DNA from: Eurosta solidaginis
Taxonomy: Eukaryota > Arthropoda > Insecta > Diptera > Tephritidae
NCBI RefSeq assembly: GCF_040869045.1
Contig: NC_090320.1
Location: forward strand, 245,582,978-245,646,977
DNA length: 64,000 nt
Direction: 5' to 3'
Shown piece after piece: positions 34,225-44,645 of the stretch. The position numbers and the translations under genes were made by a program. Every line of letters starts with the position of its first letter. The stretch's first letter is position 1. The notes below the pieces were generated by a model that had not been told where the DNA came from, ran no database searches, and saw only the letters and a list, made by a program, of their open reading frames with translations.

Positions 34225-34990
34225 CAAAAGCTAATAATGCTCTACCAAATGAGCTTCAACACCAGCATTGTAAGAATCGGGAAGTACCTCTCCCAGACAT
34301 TCGAAAACAAACTAGGCTGAAGACAAGGCGATTCGCTTTCATGCGATTTCCCTAACATAATGCGGGAGAAGATAATAATTGTAGCAGAACTAAACCGTGA
34401 TGGTACAATCTTTTATAAGAGCGTACAATTACTGCAGTGTGCTGATTAATATTACTGGCCTGAACAAACGCCCTGTGAGTTCTGCCTTCTCGAGACTAGA
34501 CAAACAAGCAAAAAAGTGGGTCTTGAAGTAAATGAGGACAAAACGAAGTACTTGCTGTAATCCATGCAGGAATTGGCGCATTTCCACCTTGGCAGCCACG
34601 ACACTGTTGACTGATATGAATTAGAGGCTGTGCAGGATTTCGCTTATTTCCCGCTCCACAAGTCGCTCATCATAACTGTTCGGTTCAGAATTATGGACGG
34701 TGTCGAGAGTAAATGAGATGGTTCTTGGAGTGTACAAGAGAAAAGTTCTCCGAAAGATGTATAGCCCTGTCCGTAATGCCGACGGCGAGTATCGAAGGAG
34801 GTGTAATGATGAGCTGTATCATATTTAAGTAGATATGCGATAGTGCAGTAAAAAACAACCTAATGCTATATATTATGCGAATAGATAAAGACGCTGCAGT
34901 TAAGAAAGCATTTCAGTCCATACCGCAGCTTCGTATCAGAGGAAGGGGAGACCTCCACTGAGTTGGAAGAAGCAGATTGAGGAAGACTTT
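34225..34990 (+). pseudogene. RTE-like LINE ORF2 C-terminal half, degraded
   Basis: Readable pieces in order: ELNRDGTIFYKSVQLL, CAD (where YADDID is expected), GLEVNEDKTKYLL, a LGSHDTVD segment, LEAVQDFAYF, the end of the AEAWT region, KVLRKMY in an alternate frame, DKDAAVKKAF, and GRPPLSWKKQIEED. The same order is found intact on the minus strand at 51.8-52.4 kb, so this is the same RTE-like family. The catalytic box is lost and there are many stops. It ends at the SINE-containing segment near 35.0 kb. Confidence 0.55.
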
Positions 34991-35164
34991 ACTTCCAAGA
35001 GCTTAATTCAACAAAAGGAGAAAGAGTTTCACTAGGTGGCGCACGGGTCGGAATAGTTACAAAGTTCATATGACATCTGGAATATTTCGATCGATTTTTG
35101 CGTAACTTCCTAGAAAGCTCTAGTCTTGAAAGCACTAACGCAGCGATAAGAAAAGGGAAGAAGA

Positions 35165-35392
35165 GGTCCCACGTTTGATGAATTTTCACTGTGAAGCTTT
35201 TCACGGCAGAAATACATTCAGAGGGTTTGCCAAATCACTGCTGAAGGTCGACCTCGCTCAGGAAAACTTTCTTCTAATTGAAAAAAACTTGTATCTAAAT
35301 TTTTTTTGTAACTTTGTCCGGGGCTTGAATTCAGTATCTTTAGTGTGGTAGGCGAAGCCCGCTACAACCGCTCTTCGGCGGCCGTGATCACA
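35165..35392 (-). repeat. tRNA-derived SINE, 5' part, minus strand
   Basis: In reverse complement: GGCTTCGCCTACCACACT, GAATTCAAGCCCCGGAC (B-box-like), TTCAATTAGAAGAAAG, GCAGTGATTTGGCAAACCC, ATTTCTGCCGTGAAAAGCTT, AGTGAAAATTCATC. This matches the first 200 or so bases of the 26.4-kb copy and stops at the edge of the CATCTGC hairpin. Confidence 0.6.
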
Positions 35393-35470
35393 ACAGGTAT
35401 GTATTTATATAAAGGAGATTTTAAAAAACTTGTATTTCGTTTTAGATTTCATCATCTTTTCCTAATTATA

Positions 35471-35635
35471 ATGAGTGACTTAGGGACTGGTAAAGAAAGT
35501 TCTGAAAATTTAAAACTCCCTATAAGTTTTTCTGAAGTCAGTCCTTCATCAAAGAGGATAATGAGTAAGAAGGAAGAGCAACGTAAAAAAAAAGCTTGTG
35601 CAAGTCGCACCATTCAAGCAGATAAATGGTATTAA
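35471..35635 (+). CDS. Unrecognised short open frame
   Basis: A 54-codon frame from ATG 35471, in a longer open frame beginning at 35345, rich in Ser, Lys and Glu with a KKEEQRKKK stretch. I do not recognise it. It lies directly upstream of a mariner-like transposase remnant and could be a decayed part of the same transposon or chance. No promoter or splice evidence. Confidence 0.15.
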   Translation: MSDLGTGKESSENLKLPISFSEVSPSSKRIMSKKEEQRKKKACASRTIQADKWY

Positions 35636-35639
35636 AAAA

Positions 35640-35843
35640 CAACAAAAATAAAAAAGTTCCAAAACGAAATTAAAAAGCACTTCCATTGCACGCAAACTCT
35701 GTGAGACCAAATTAGCAAAAATAATTTTGTATTATGGAAAACGAAACGTTTTTGAAAATGGACCTAAGAAAGTTGGCATGTACCCAGTTATACTGCCTGC
35801 AGCCTGTAGAGAATATTCTTATTCGAAAAAAAAACCATCCAAA
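35640..35843 (+). pseudogene. Tc1/mariner-like transposase remnant, 5' piece
   Basis: Across two frames the translation gives ARKLCETKLAKIILYY, then MENETFLKMDLRKL and a degraded linker. In Tc1/mariner-type transposases the equivalent region is an M-D/E-N/D-E-T-Y-x-K-x-D block that carries the first catalytic Asp. The Glu-Thr and Asp are visible. The frame is cut at 35843 by the Helentron-like copy C and resumes at 37767. The assignment depends on both pieces together. Confidence 0.45.
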
Positions 35844-37766
35844 AACAAGTAAGGAAGGCTAAGTTCGGATGTAACCGAACATTACATACTCAGCTAAGAG
35901 CTTTGGAGACCAAATAAGGGAAAATCAACCATGGAATGTGCTTGTATGACATGGGTTTCAAATTGAAGGTATTAAAGAGTATTTTAAAAGGGAGTGGGCC
36001 ATAGTTCTATAGGTGGACGCCATTTCGGGATATCGCCATAAAGGTGGACCAGGGGTGACTCTAGAATATGTGTTGTACGATATGGGTATCAAATGAAAGG
36101 TGTTAACGAGTATTTTAAAAGGGAGTGGGCCTTATTTCTATAGGTGGACGCCTTTTCGAGATATCGCCATAAAGGTGGACCAGGGGTGACTCTAGATTAT
36201 GTGTTTGTACGATATGGGTATCAAATGAAAGGTGTTAATGATTATTTAAAACGTAGTGGGCCATAGTTCTCTAGGTGGACGCCTTTTTGAGACATCGCCA
36301 TAAGGGTGGACGAGGGGTGACTCTAGAATGTGTTTGTACGTTATGGGTATCAACTTAAAGGTATTAATGAGTGTTTTAAAAAGGAGTGGCCCTTAGTTGT
36401 ATATGTGAAGGCGTTTTCGAGATATCGACCAAAATGTGGACCAGGGTGACCCAGAAAATCATCTGTTGGGTACCGCTAACTTATTTATATATGTAATACC
36501 AGAAACAGTATTCCTGCCAAGATTCCAAGGGCGTTTGATTTCGCCCTGTATAACTTTTGTCATTTTCTTCTACTTAAGGTGGTAGGTGTCACACCCATTT
36601 TACAAAGTTTTTTCTAATGTTATATTTTGCGTCAATAAACCAATCCAATTACCATGTTTCATCTCTTTTTTCATATTTGGTATAGAATTATGGCATTTTT
36701 TTTCATTTTTCGTAATTTTCGATATCGAAAAAGTGGGCGTGGCCATAGTCGGATTTCAGCCAATTTTTATACCAAGATAAAGTGAGTTCAGATAAGTACG
36801 TGAACTAAGTTTAGTAAAGATATGTCGATTTTTGCTCAAGTTATCGTGTTAACGGCCGAGCGGAAGGACAGACGGACGACTGTGTATAAAAACTGGGTGT
36901 GGCTTCGACCGATTTAGCCCATTTTCACAGAGAACAGTTAGCGTCATAAAATCTATGCCCCTACCAAATTTCAAAAGGATTGATAAATTTTTGTTCGATT
37001 TATGGCATTAAAAGTATTCTAGACGAATTAAATGAAAAAGGGCGGAGCCGCGCCCATTTTGAAATTTTCTTTTAATTTTGTATTTTCTTGCACCATATCA
37101 TTAATGGAGCTGAATGTTGACATAATTTACTTATATACTGTAAAGATATTCAAATTTTTGTTAAAATTTGACTTTAAAAAGCATTTTTTTTAAAGTGGAC
37201 GTGTTCGTAATCCGATTTTGCAAATTTTTCCTTAACACACATATAGTAATAGGAGTAACGTTCCTGCCAAGTTTCATCATGATATCTTCAACGACTGTCA
37301 AATTACAGCTTGCAAAACTTTGAAATTACCTTCTTTTAAAAGTGGGCGGTGCCACACCTATTGTCCAAAATTTTACTAATTTTCTATTCTGTGTCATAAG
37401 GTCAACCCACCTACCAAGTTTCATCGCTTAGGCGTCTTTGGTAATGAATTATCGCACTTTTTCGGTTTTTCGAAATTTTCGATATCGAAAAAGTGGGCGT
37501 GGTTACGGTCCGATTTCGTTCAGTTTTAACAGCGATCTGAGATCGGTGCCCAGAAACCTACACACCAAATTTTATCAAGATACCTCAAAATTTACTCAAG
37601 TTATCGTGTTTAAGGACGGACATGGCTAAAAGAATTTCTTTTTTCGCCCAGATCATTTTGATATATAGAAGTCTATATCTATCTCGATTAGTTTATGCCG
37701 TTACGGATTACCGTTATGCGAACCAAGTTGATATACTCTGTGAGCTCTGCTCAGCTGAGTATAAAA
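35844..37766 (-). mobile_element. Helentron/DINE-1-like element, copy C (1.92 kb)
   Basis: The 3' terminus AACAAGTAAGGAAGG and hairpin (AGTTCGGATGTAACCGAAC, slightly decayed) lie at the left; the 5' end CTGAGTATAAA with GAGCTCTGCTCAG lies at the right. Its array has only about four 128-bp units (35940-36440). The rest is collinear with copies A and B, including CGCCCAC and TTCGATATCGAAA motifs. The GGAC tract is nearly lost. It is inserted inside the mariner-like transposase remnant. Confidence 0.65.
35940..36440 (-). repeat. 128-bp array inside copy C (about 4 units)
   Basis: Same unit as in copies A and B (GGACCAGGGGTGACTCTAGA, GATATGGGTATCAA, CGAGATATCGCCATAAAG) but with only about four units. 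Array length therefore varies roughly 14:12:4:0 between copies A, B, C and D. Confidence 0.75.
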
Positions 37767-37990
37767 AGTATGGGCAGAAAGGTCTGATTTGTCAAGCTAT
37801 TTGTGAATGAGGGAACAAATCCATGCCATTTTCTACGATGGAAACCATTGATGTAGAAATATACGTGAAACAAGAGCGTCTTTGCTCTTCTTACGTGGCC
37901 ATAATGGTTAAGCTATATTTTGGACGAAATTGGCTCCAGAACATTACGCTCGTGTCACCCAAAATTAGTTCAAAGGTAAGAAACTACATT
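37767..37990 (+). pseudogene. Tc1/mariner-like transposase remnant, 3' piece
   Basis: The frame reads KYGQKGLICQAICE, a stop, GNKSMPFSTMETIDVEIYVK and, after a frame change, FWTKLAPEHYARVTQN. This follows the order of mariner-type transposases: a WQAIC..G block, a T-x-T-I-N-x-E-x-Y block, and FWPDLA..HY with the second catalytic Asp. Here that Asp reads Lys (TKLAPEHY), so the enzyme is dead. Confidence 0.5.
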
Positions 37991-39344
37991 GTATGAGAAA
38001 AAATTTTAATCCACCCAAAAAAGTACAAACAAAGTAAATAATTTTTCAATTTACAGAACTTTTTGTACCAGTACTGAAACTTAATATTTAACATTTGTCT
38101 CACAGTTTTACATTCCGACTGTTAAAACTTAATTGTTAATATCATTCACGTGGCAACGCCCGTTTACGAAAAATCTCTCAGCAACATTTAAGGGTTGTTT
38201 ACATTTTTAAGGTCAACGACAAAAAAGAAATACAACATAAACAGTAGAAAACGCTAAGCAGAAAATGTGACGTTTACAATAACAATACCAACAATGTTTC
38301 GCATAAGTACACATTTATACATTCCACCCCACTAACACCACCCAAAAATTCTCAGAGACTTTCCAGTCATTTAAAGCGGTTGAAAAAGATACTTAAATTT
38401 AGTAGACACAAGCTTTAGGGCATAATTCAATTCGATTTTTCACAAGATTAATAATTTTTGATTTACCTATAATTTGTAGCGCTGCTTCATAATGGAGAGG
38501 AACTGGGGATTCGCAAGAATGTTCAACTTTTTAAACATCTTTGTAAGTACTTGGCAACGCATAAATTAATGCCATGAAACCACTAAATTTTTAGCAATAC
38601 AACAATACAATATTTACAGTTTTGCAGGTAAATGAACAAATAAAAATGTTGATTGGTTTTCATTTGCAAATATTTTTTCTGAACGCTCACTCACATTAAA
38701 ACCAACTTCAGTTATTCACTTTGGCTATTATGCATCTACTTTTTTACACTTCTTGTTTCTAACTCAATTCGAGCGAAATATATTTTAAAAAAATTTGTTA
38801 AATTTTTTTTTTACACAAGTTACATTTCTACACATTTGTTTTATACGTGAGTTTATTTTTTCTTCATCTCTTTACGTCTATTAGTCGGCGTGACTAACGC
38901 GAAACTGTCAAATATTCTCTTGAACTGATTTTAGAAAGAAACGCAAAAGGAAAGGTGCTTTCTTACTGGTTTGTTTTTATCACTTTTTTCGCTAAAATTG
39001 AATTTTTTTACACCGTTTCGGCAGTTCACCCCTTTTTGGAGCGCATTTGACAATCACCCCTAGTATATGTTTTGCTGGATGAATTGTCAAACGGAATGTC
39101 AAATTTAAGTTGTCAAAAGAGAGAGATAAATAGAGCAAAAAAGAGTGAGAAGCGAGAGAATAGAGAGCGCTTCGGTATGAAGCTGCATAAAGTCAAGTAA
39201 AATTGACAAAATCGGCGCATGCGCCTATCAGTGCATAAAAATGGTTTTATACCCAGCTGTGGTATTGGAAGCGCTAAAACAACTTTCTCCAATTTTAAAA
39301 GATTGTACGTAATGACTTGAAGGAACTTACTTAGGCAAGGTTGA
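37991..39344. other. No gene seen
   Basis: AT-rich and unique-looking. At 38870-39060 there is a moderately CpG-containing patch (GTCGGCGTGACTAACGCG). No frame or element was recognised. Confidence 0.35.
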
Positions 39345-39795
39345 TCTGGCGGATCAAAAGATCTCACATAGACGGAATATGTGCATTGTGTTACCAGAAT
39401 TTGTTTGATGACAGCTAGCTTTCAGGACCCGTATTACAGTTTCCGACCTGTGATCGAAACTAATTTTTTAAGTCACAAAAGCTCTCAACTGGTTGATGGG
39501 ATTAATCAGACATTTGAAAAAAAAAAAACCACAAAAAGGACTCGGTAGATCCATGGGACTTCTGTTATAGAATAGCTCCGTCCTCTTGACAAATACGAGA
39601 AACTTTCAAGGACCTAGCACAGTTGCTGGCCTGAGATCAGGCAACTCTTCCGCCTTTCTATCTGCAGGTTTGACCTCGCGAGTGCAGGACACGAACTCAG
39701 ATTTTGTTTAATCGTTATACATTCCTGGTGTTACTGACAAGGCTTAACTTATAAGCATATGATGCCAGAAGGCAATATTAAGTTAGGAAGGGAAA
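39345..39795 (-). pseudogene. LINE C-terminal/3' region fragment
   Basis: In reverse complement this matches the 3' region of the 5.9-kb and 13-kb RNase H LINEs: KLVFVKRTELFYN-type sequence, EELPDLRPATVLGP, and the 3' block ending CAGATCAACC at the left. An insertion of about 70 bases containing poly-A interrupts it at about 39440-39530. It is truncated upstream. Confidence 0.45.
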
Positions 39796-40351
39796 GGACT
39801 TTACTTATATTGACAAATTTTCCAAATTGGTCAATTCTGCCAGGGAAGAACTCCATTGCTGCTACACAAAAGTAGAAAATTCTTGAAGACTTCACCATAA
39901 CTATATTCTCTTCTCAGTAGGCTCATAAGAAACGTCTAGAACGGTCATAATAACAGGCACCGAAATAGGAGCTCATCAAAACTTAGCATCGAAGCTATCT
40001 CTAATTACTTCTGTCACCATAAACCCGATACGAGATCTGTGCTAAAGTAAGGCTAAAACTAAAAACCTGTGTTAAAACAATGCAAAACTGCCTACACTTA
40101 AAGGAAGTATATAAAAGTCAATTGGAATAAGCCACTGTCGAAGCAGGGCAAAACAGAAGCATAATAGCTGTTTAAAGCAGCAAGAAGCAGAAATAAGGGG
40201 AGCTTTGAGAAAAAGTCAGTAGGCACCCACTAAGCTTGTTAGATATCACCGTAGAGGATTACATAATAAAAATTAGGTAAAGAAGTAAAGACTACACCAG
40301 CGAGCTGAATAACCTCTGTTGTCTACCTTGAGTGAAAAGCTAATAGTACAT
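39796..40351. other. No gene seen
   Basis: Unique-looking sequence with no recognised frame or repeat. Confidence 0.35.
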
Positions 40352-40616
40352 CTAGCAGACGTTGTTCTGCCTTTACTCTGATCTATCTGAATAACTATGA
40401 AGAAATTCTTTCCTCTTACTCTAACGACTCCCTCCCCCTCTCTGCTTCTTTTCTTTATAGTAACTTCGCTGTCTGCGTCTCTTTCTCCCTCTCCGTAATT
40501 TCCACTCCTTCTTTTCTCCCTAGTTTCATCTATACCTATCTCTCTATCTTCGTCTAACTCTATCTCTTTGTCAGTCTCTTTCTATTTTCCAGCAACCGAC
40601 CCAGTCCCAGTCCCAC
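40352..40616 (-). mobile_element. Helitron 3' part, minus strand
   Basis: CTAG at 40352-40355, followed by CAGACGTTGTTCTGCC, is the reverse complement of the hairpin and CTAG end of the Helitrons at 14, 56 and 63 kb. It continues with the pyrimidine (minus-strand purine) tract and a CAGTCCCAGTCCCAC hexamer tract at 40599-40616, as in those elements. It is 5'-truncated at that point, directly beside the TTTAAC array. Confidence 0.6.
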
Positions 40617-40635
40617 GTTAAAAGGTTAAATGCGG

Positions 40636-40757
40636 TCTTTTAACTTTATTTTTAACTTTAATTTTAACTTTATTTTTAACTTTAACTTTAACTTTAACTT
40701 TAACTTTTTAACTTTAACTTTAACTTTAAGTTTAACTTTAACATTAACTTTAACTAT
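40636..40757 (+). repeat. (TTTAAC)n hexamer array, left segment
   Basis: About 120 bases of TTTAAC with TTTATT, TTTAAG and ACTATAAC variants. It ends at the 5' edge of LINE copy 1 and has the same strand and unit as the segments at 44.15-44.64 and 48.81-49.05 kb. Confidence 0.85.
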
Positions 40758-40760
40758 AAC

Positions 40761-40937
40761 AGGAGTAACGCCTGCTGGAAGTGTGGGCAAAGCGGCCACA
40801 AAGCTTCGGCCTGTACCGCAGCTCCAAAATGTTACCTGTGTAATACACAGAAGCTCGATCATGTCCCTGGATCTGGAGCATGCAGCATTTTCAGAGCGGC
40901 ACTCGCTGTTGCAAAGGCCAAAGTCTCAATTCAATAG
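40761..40937 (+). pseudogene. LINE ORF1 C-terminal fragment (copy 1)
   Basis: The fragment encodes the tail of the ORF1 nucleic-acid-binding protein: the second and third CCHC knuckles (NACWKCGQSGHKASACT-like, then CYLCN) and the C-terminus ending KAKVSIQ. It is collinear with 45447-45623 in copy 2 at a constant offset of 4686 bases. The N-terminal part is lost by 5' truncation, so no start codon of ORF1 remains. Confidence 0.75.
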
Positions 40938-43896
40938 TGATTAGTTTTATCCAAGGCAACCTAAACCGGAGCAGACTTGCTGATGAGCTACTACAACAGT
41001 TGGTCTTAGACCATAAAGCTAACAGCGTTATCATCAGCGAACCCTATAGAGCCCGAAATGATTGGCATATAGACAACACCGGCACCGCCGCAATCTGGAT
41101 GACAGATGCAAACGCCAATATTGTGAACCGTGTTGCCGGACAAGGCTACGTCCGCCTAACTACGAATAATACCACAATAGTAAGCTGCTACTTGTCCCCG
41201 AATGATCCCATTCAAACGTTCAGGGAGAAGCTTGAACTTATTGAAGACGACCTGAGGGACTTAACTAGTAACCTGGTTGTGGCGGGAGACTTTAACGCAA
41301 GAGCCGTCGAATGGGGAATGCCGCAGACTAACACCCGTGGAAGGTTAGTCCTTGAGATGGCAGCCAGGCTCGGTTTGAACGTGCTTAACACTGGTACGAC
41401 CCCTACATACCGACGGCCAGGCTTTGGATACTCGATCCCCGATGTAACACTAGTGTCAGAAAGCCTGCTGCTGACCGCTGCTGGATGGAGAGTCATAGAG
41501 GATCTGACTGGCAGCGATCACAACTACATCACTTTCCACCTAAACGATCCCGGTCAGAGGCAGATTCCGAACGGGCCACGCAGAACAAAAGCATGGGACG
41601 CATCCAAGGTCGACTCTGCCACGTTCTCCGCATCAGTACTGGGGGATGCCCGACGGATAATCAACAACTCCAGTCCGACGGAAGAGACGGTTGAAAAGAC
41701 AATGAGCTGTCTTCGCCACGCTTGCAACCTCTCTATGCCACGGAGGGGAGTGTGGAGGGGCAAAAAGCAGGTATACTGGTGGAATAGCGAAATCGCGGAG
41801 CTGCGGAAAATATGCCACAGGATGCGAAGGCTAGCAACTCGCGCGCGCGGCAGGCCTGAGGCTCTAGGAAAGTCGGAAGCGTACAAAGGAGCGAAGAAAG
41901 CTCTTAGTGCTGCCATTAAGCAAAGCAAGCTTAAGTGCTGGAAAGCGCTTTGCGAGGAAGTGTATCGAGACCCATGGGGGCAGGGATATAAGATAGTAAT
42001 GAAGAAGTTCCGTCCGCCAAACCAGCTGATGGACGAGAACCAAATAAGGAACATTGTGGATGGCCTGTTTCCCATCCAACTGCCTAGGGAGGGCGGGTAC
42101 GTTACCCATGAAGATCGCAACGTGGAACCATTCCAAGAAGAAGAGCTTAAAACTGCCGTGCGAACTATGAAACCTAGGAAAGCATCTGGGCCCGACGGAA
42201 TACCCGCGGAGGCAATTAGCCTAGCTGCAAACGACTGCCCAGAACTTATGTTGCACATGTACAACAAATGTCTCGAAGAAAGAATTTTCCCCACCATATG
42301 GAAGACAGCACGACTGGTTCTCATTCCAAAAGGGAAAGGAGATCCCAACTCTCCATCATCCTACCGTCCCCTATGTATGTTGGACACAGCAGGGAAATGA
42401 TGGAGAGTCTCCTGAAGCAACGCCTCACCAGAGCGTTACAGGACGCCGGAGGACTGTCGCCCAGACAGCATGGTTTTCGGAGGGGGCACTCTACAATAGA
42501 TGCCATAGCAGAAGTTATAGACGCAGTCAAGAAAGCCGAGACAGCGTGCCACAGAGCAAGACCTATAGTGTTGCTGGTCACGCTGGACGTCAAAAACGCT
42601 TTTAACTCAGCTAGGTGGGAGGACATGCTTAAGGCACTAGAAAGCACTTTCAAAGTACCGCAATATTTGTTAGAAATTTTAAGGGACTACCTAAGAGAGA
42701 GGTATCTAATATATGAAAGTACTCACGGCCAAAAAAAGGTAAAAATAACAGGTGGAGCAGCCCAGGGTTCGGTACTAGGTCCCGATCTCTGGAATATAAC
42801 TTACGACAGTCTTCTTCGATTAGACATGCCAGAAAGCACCTTCCTCGTTGCATTTGCAGACGACGTGGCAGCTGTGATTACAGCACCAAGCTGCGAGCTG
42901 GCACAGCTAAAATTAAACCAGGTCATGCGTAATGTAAATAGGTGGATGGCTGAGCACGGTCTCCAGTTAGCAACAGCCAAAACGGAGATCGTCATCCTCA
43001 CAAAGAGACGTATTCCCACTACCAGGAACATGATGGTTGGGGACCAGCCAATAGAAACACTCGCTTCAACGAAATATCTGGGAGTGAGGTTAGACAGCAA
43101 ACTCAACTTCTCGGATCACATACGAGGGACCTGCGAAAGAGCTGCGCGCATAATAGCGCAGTTGAGTAGATTAATGGCAAACACAGGTGGCCCAAAGCCA
43201 TGCACAAGGAAGTTGCTTGCATCAGCCTCGGATTCTATACTTTTATATGGTGCAGAAATCTGGGCGGACGCAATGAAATACCAGAAGAACCGAGTCGCCC
43301 TCACCTCGGTCCAACGCAGAGGGGCGCTGCGAATATCTTCGGCTTACCGCACGGTATCAGCTGAAGCTGTCCTGGTCGTTGCGGGAACCATACCGATATA
43401 TCTTCTCGTTGAGGAAAGAAAAACAATATATGACATCGGATCGCAAGCAAGTAGAGCTGCTGTTGCCATGCAGGCGCGAGAAGAATCGATCCGACGTTGG
43501 CAAGATCAGTGGAGCAACAGCATCGTAGGAAAGTGGACTAGGGAACTAATCCCTGAACTTGATCCATGGTTGAAGCGACCGCACGGAGAGGTAGACTTTT
43601 ACCTGACCCAGTTTCTAACGGGACATGGTTACTTCCGCAAATACCTACACAGAATGGGTAAGGTTGATTGCCCGAGCTGTCTGTACTGTGGGGAAATAGA
43701 CGATGTACGCCACACCTTCTTCGAATGCAGGCACTTCTCCCATCAGCGAAGGAGGGTAGAAGAGGTACTTGGCGACCTATCCCCGGGCAGTGTCATTAAT
43801 AACATGACCTGTCGAAGAGACAGATGGGATACGGTCAGCACATATGTGAGGCATATACTTACCAGTAAACGAGAAGACGGATGCCTAGCCCATTAG
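40880..43896 (+). pseudogene. LINE ORF2 polyprotein (endonuclease/reverse transcriptase), copy 1, single frameshift
   Basis: The first part (40880-42400, 506 codons) has an APE-type endonuclease: IQGNLNRSRLADELL, ISEPYRARNDW, VVAGDFNARAVEWG (about residue 140) and GSDHNYITFHL. It then gives KASGPDGIPAEAI and VLIPKGKGDPNSPSSYRPL of the reverse transcriptase. A single-base loss near 42399 (GGGAAATGATGG against GGGAAATTGATGG in copy 2) shifts the frame. The rest continues to 43896 with GFRRGHSTIDAI, LDVKNAFNSA, AAQGSVLGPDLWN, the catalytic FADDVAA, and a C-terminal CPSCLYCG..DDVRHTFFEC zinc knuckle. No RNase H. About 1005 residues overall, close to R1-clade ORF2 length. R1 proteins nick the target and prime reverse transcription there. 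Confidence 0.8.
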
Positions 43897-44109
43897 CGTG
43901 AGAGTAGCCATAGAGCTCACGTAGCGCGCACCCGTACCCGAAGTAATGCTAAACGCGGTCCCAGGTACGGGGATTTGCGCGGGCCGTGGGAGGTTAGGTT
44001 TTAGTGGGTAGGCCTTCATGGAAGAAGGGAGTCCTACACTCGGAGAGTCTCGCAGTGAGGCTTAAATATCCCGGTCAGTGCATAAAGCATTTCCTCCTTC
44101 CACGAAACA

Positions 44110-44146
<37 letters not shown>

Positions 44147-44148
<2 letters not shown>

Positions 44149-44640
44149 ATAACTTTGACTTTAACTTTAACTTTATTTTTAACTTTAACTTTCACTTTAA
44201 CTTTAACATTCACTTTAACTTTAACTTTAATTTTATCTTTAACTTTAACTTTAACTTTACCTTTAACTTTAACTTTAACTTTAACTTTAACTTTAACTTA
44301 AACGTTAACTTTAACTTTAACTTTAACTTTAACTTTAACTATAACTTTAACTTTAACTTTAACTTTAACTGTAACTTTAACTTTAACTTTAACTTTAACT
44401 TTAACTATAACCTTAACTTTAACTTTAACTTTAACTTTAACTTTAACTCTTTAACTTTAACTTTAACTTTAACTTTAACTTTAAATGTAACTTTAACTTT
44501 AACCTTAACTTTAACTTTAACTTTACCTTTAACTTTAAATTTAAATTTAACTTTAACTTTAACTTTAACTTTATTTTTAACTTTAACTTTCACTTTAACT
44601 TTAACATTCACTTTAACTTTAACTTTAACTTTAACTTTAA
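44147..44640 (+). repeat. (TTTAAC)n hexamer array, central segment
   Basis: About 490 bases of TTTAAC with scattered variants, separating the two LINE copies. A variant-marked block at 44163-44232 (CTTTATTTTTAAC, TTTCACTTT, AACATTCACTTT) recurs at 44561-44630, an offset of 398 bases, so the array has grown by block duplication. Because only one of three frames of TTTAAC contains a stop, it creates long open frames (Phe-Asn or Leu-Thr repeats) that are not genes. Confidence 0.85.
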
Positions 44641-44645
44641 GCTGC

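Larger units (their letters stand above)
40758..44146 (+). mobile_element. R1-clade LINE, copy 1, 5'-truncated, in the hexamer array
   Basis: It begins inside ORF1, at the second zinc knuckle (junction at about 40758-40761, with ACAGGAG shared with copy 2 at 45446). It then contains the end of ORF1, nearly complete ORF2, a 3' untranslated region (43897-44110; GTGGGTAGGCCTTCATGGAA, AGTCCTACACTCGGAGAG, AAATATCCCGGTCAG) and a 36-base poly-A (44111-44146). TTTAAC repeats lie on both sides in the same orientation. The long pure A-tail and near-open ORF2 suggest it is the younger of the two copies. Confidence 0.8.

Noticed and set aside
41554..42348. 264-codon minus-strand frame inside the LINE ORF2
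   Set aside because: Antisense shadow of the endonuclease/reverse transcriptase, which has clear family motifs on the plus strand.
44004..44645. Long open frame of Phe-Asn and Leu-Thr repeats upstream of ORF1
   Set aside because: It is the translation of the TTTAAC microsatellite and poly-A. Such frames are open in two of three phases by chance, so the ORF1 start was placed at 44646.
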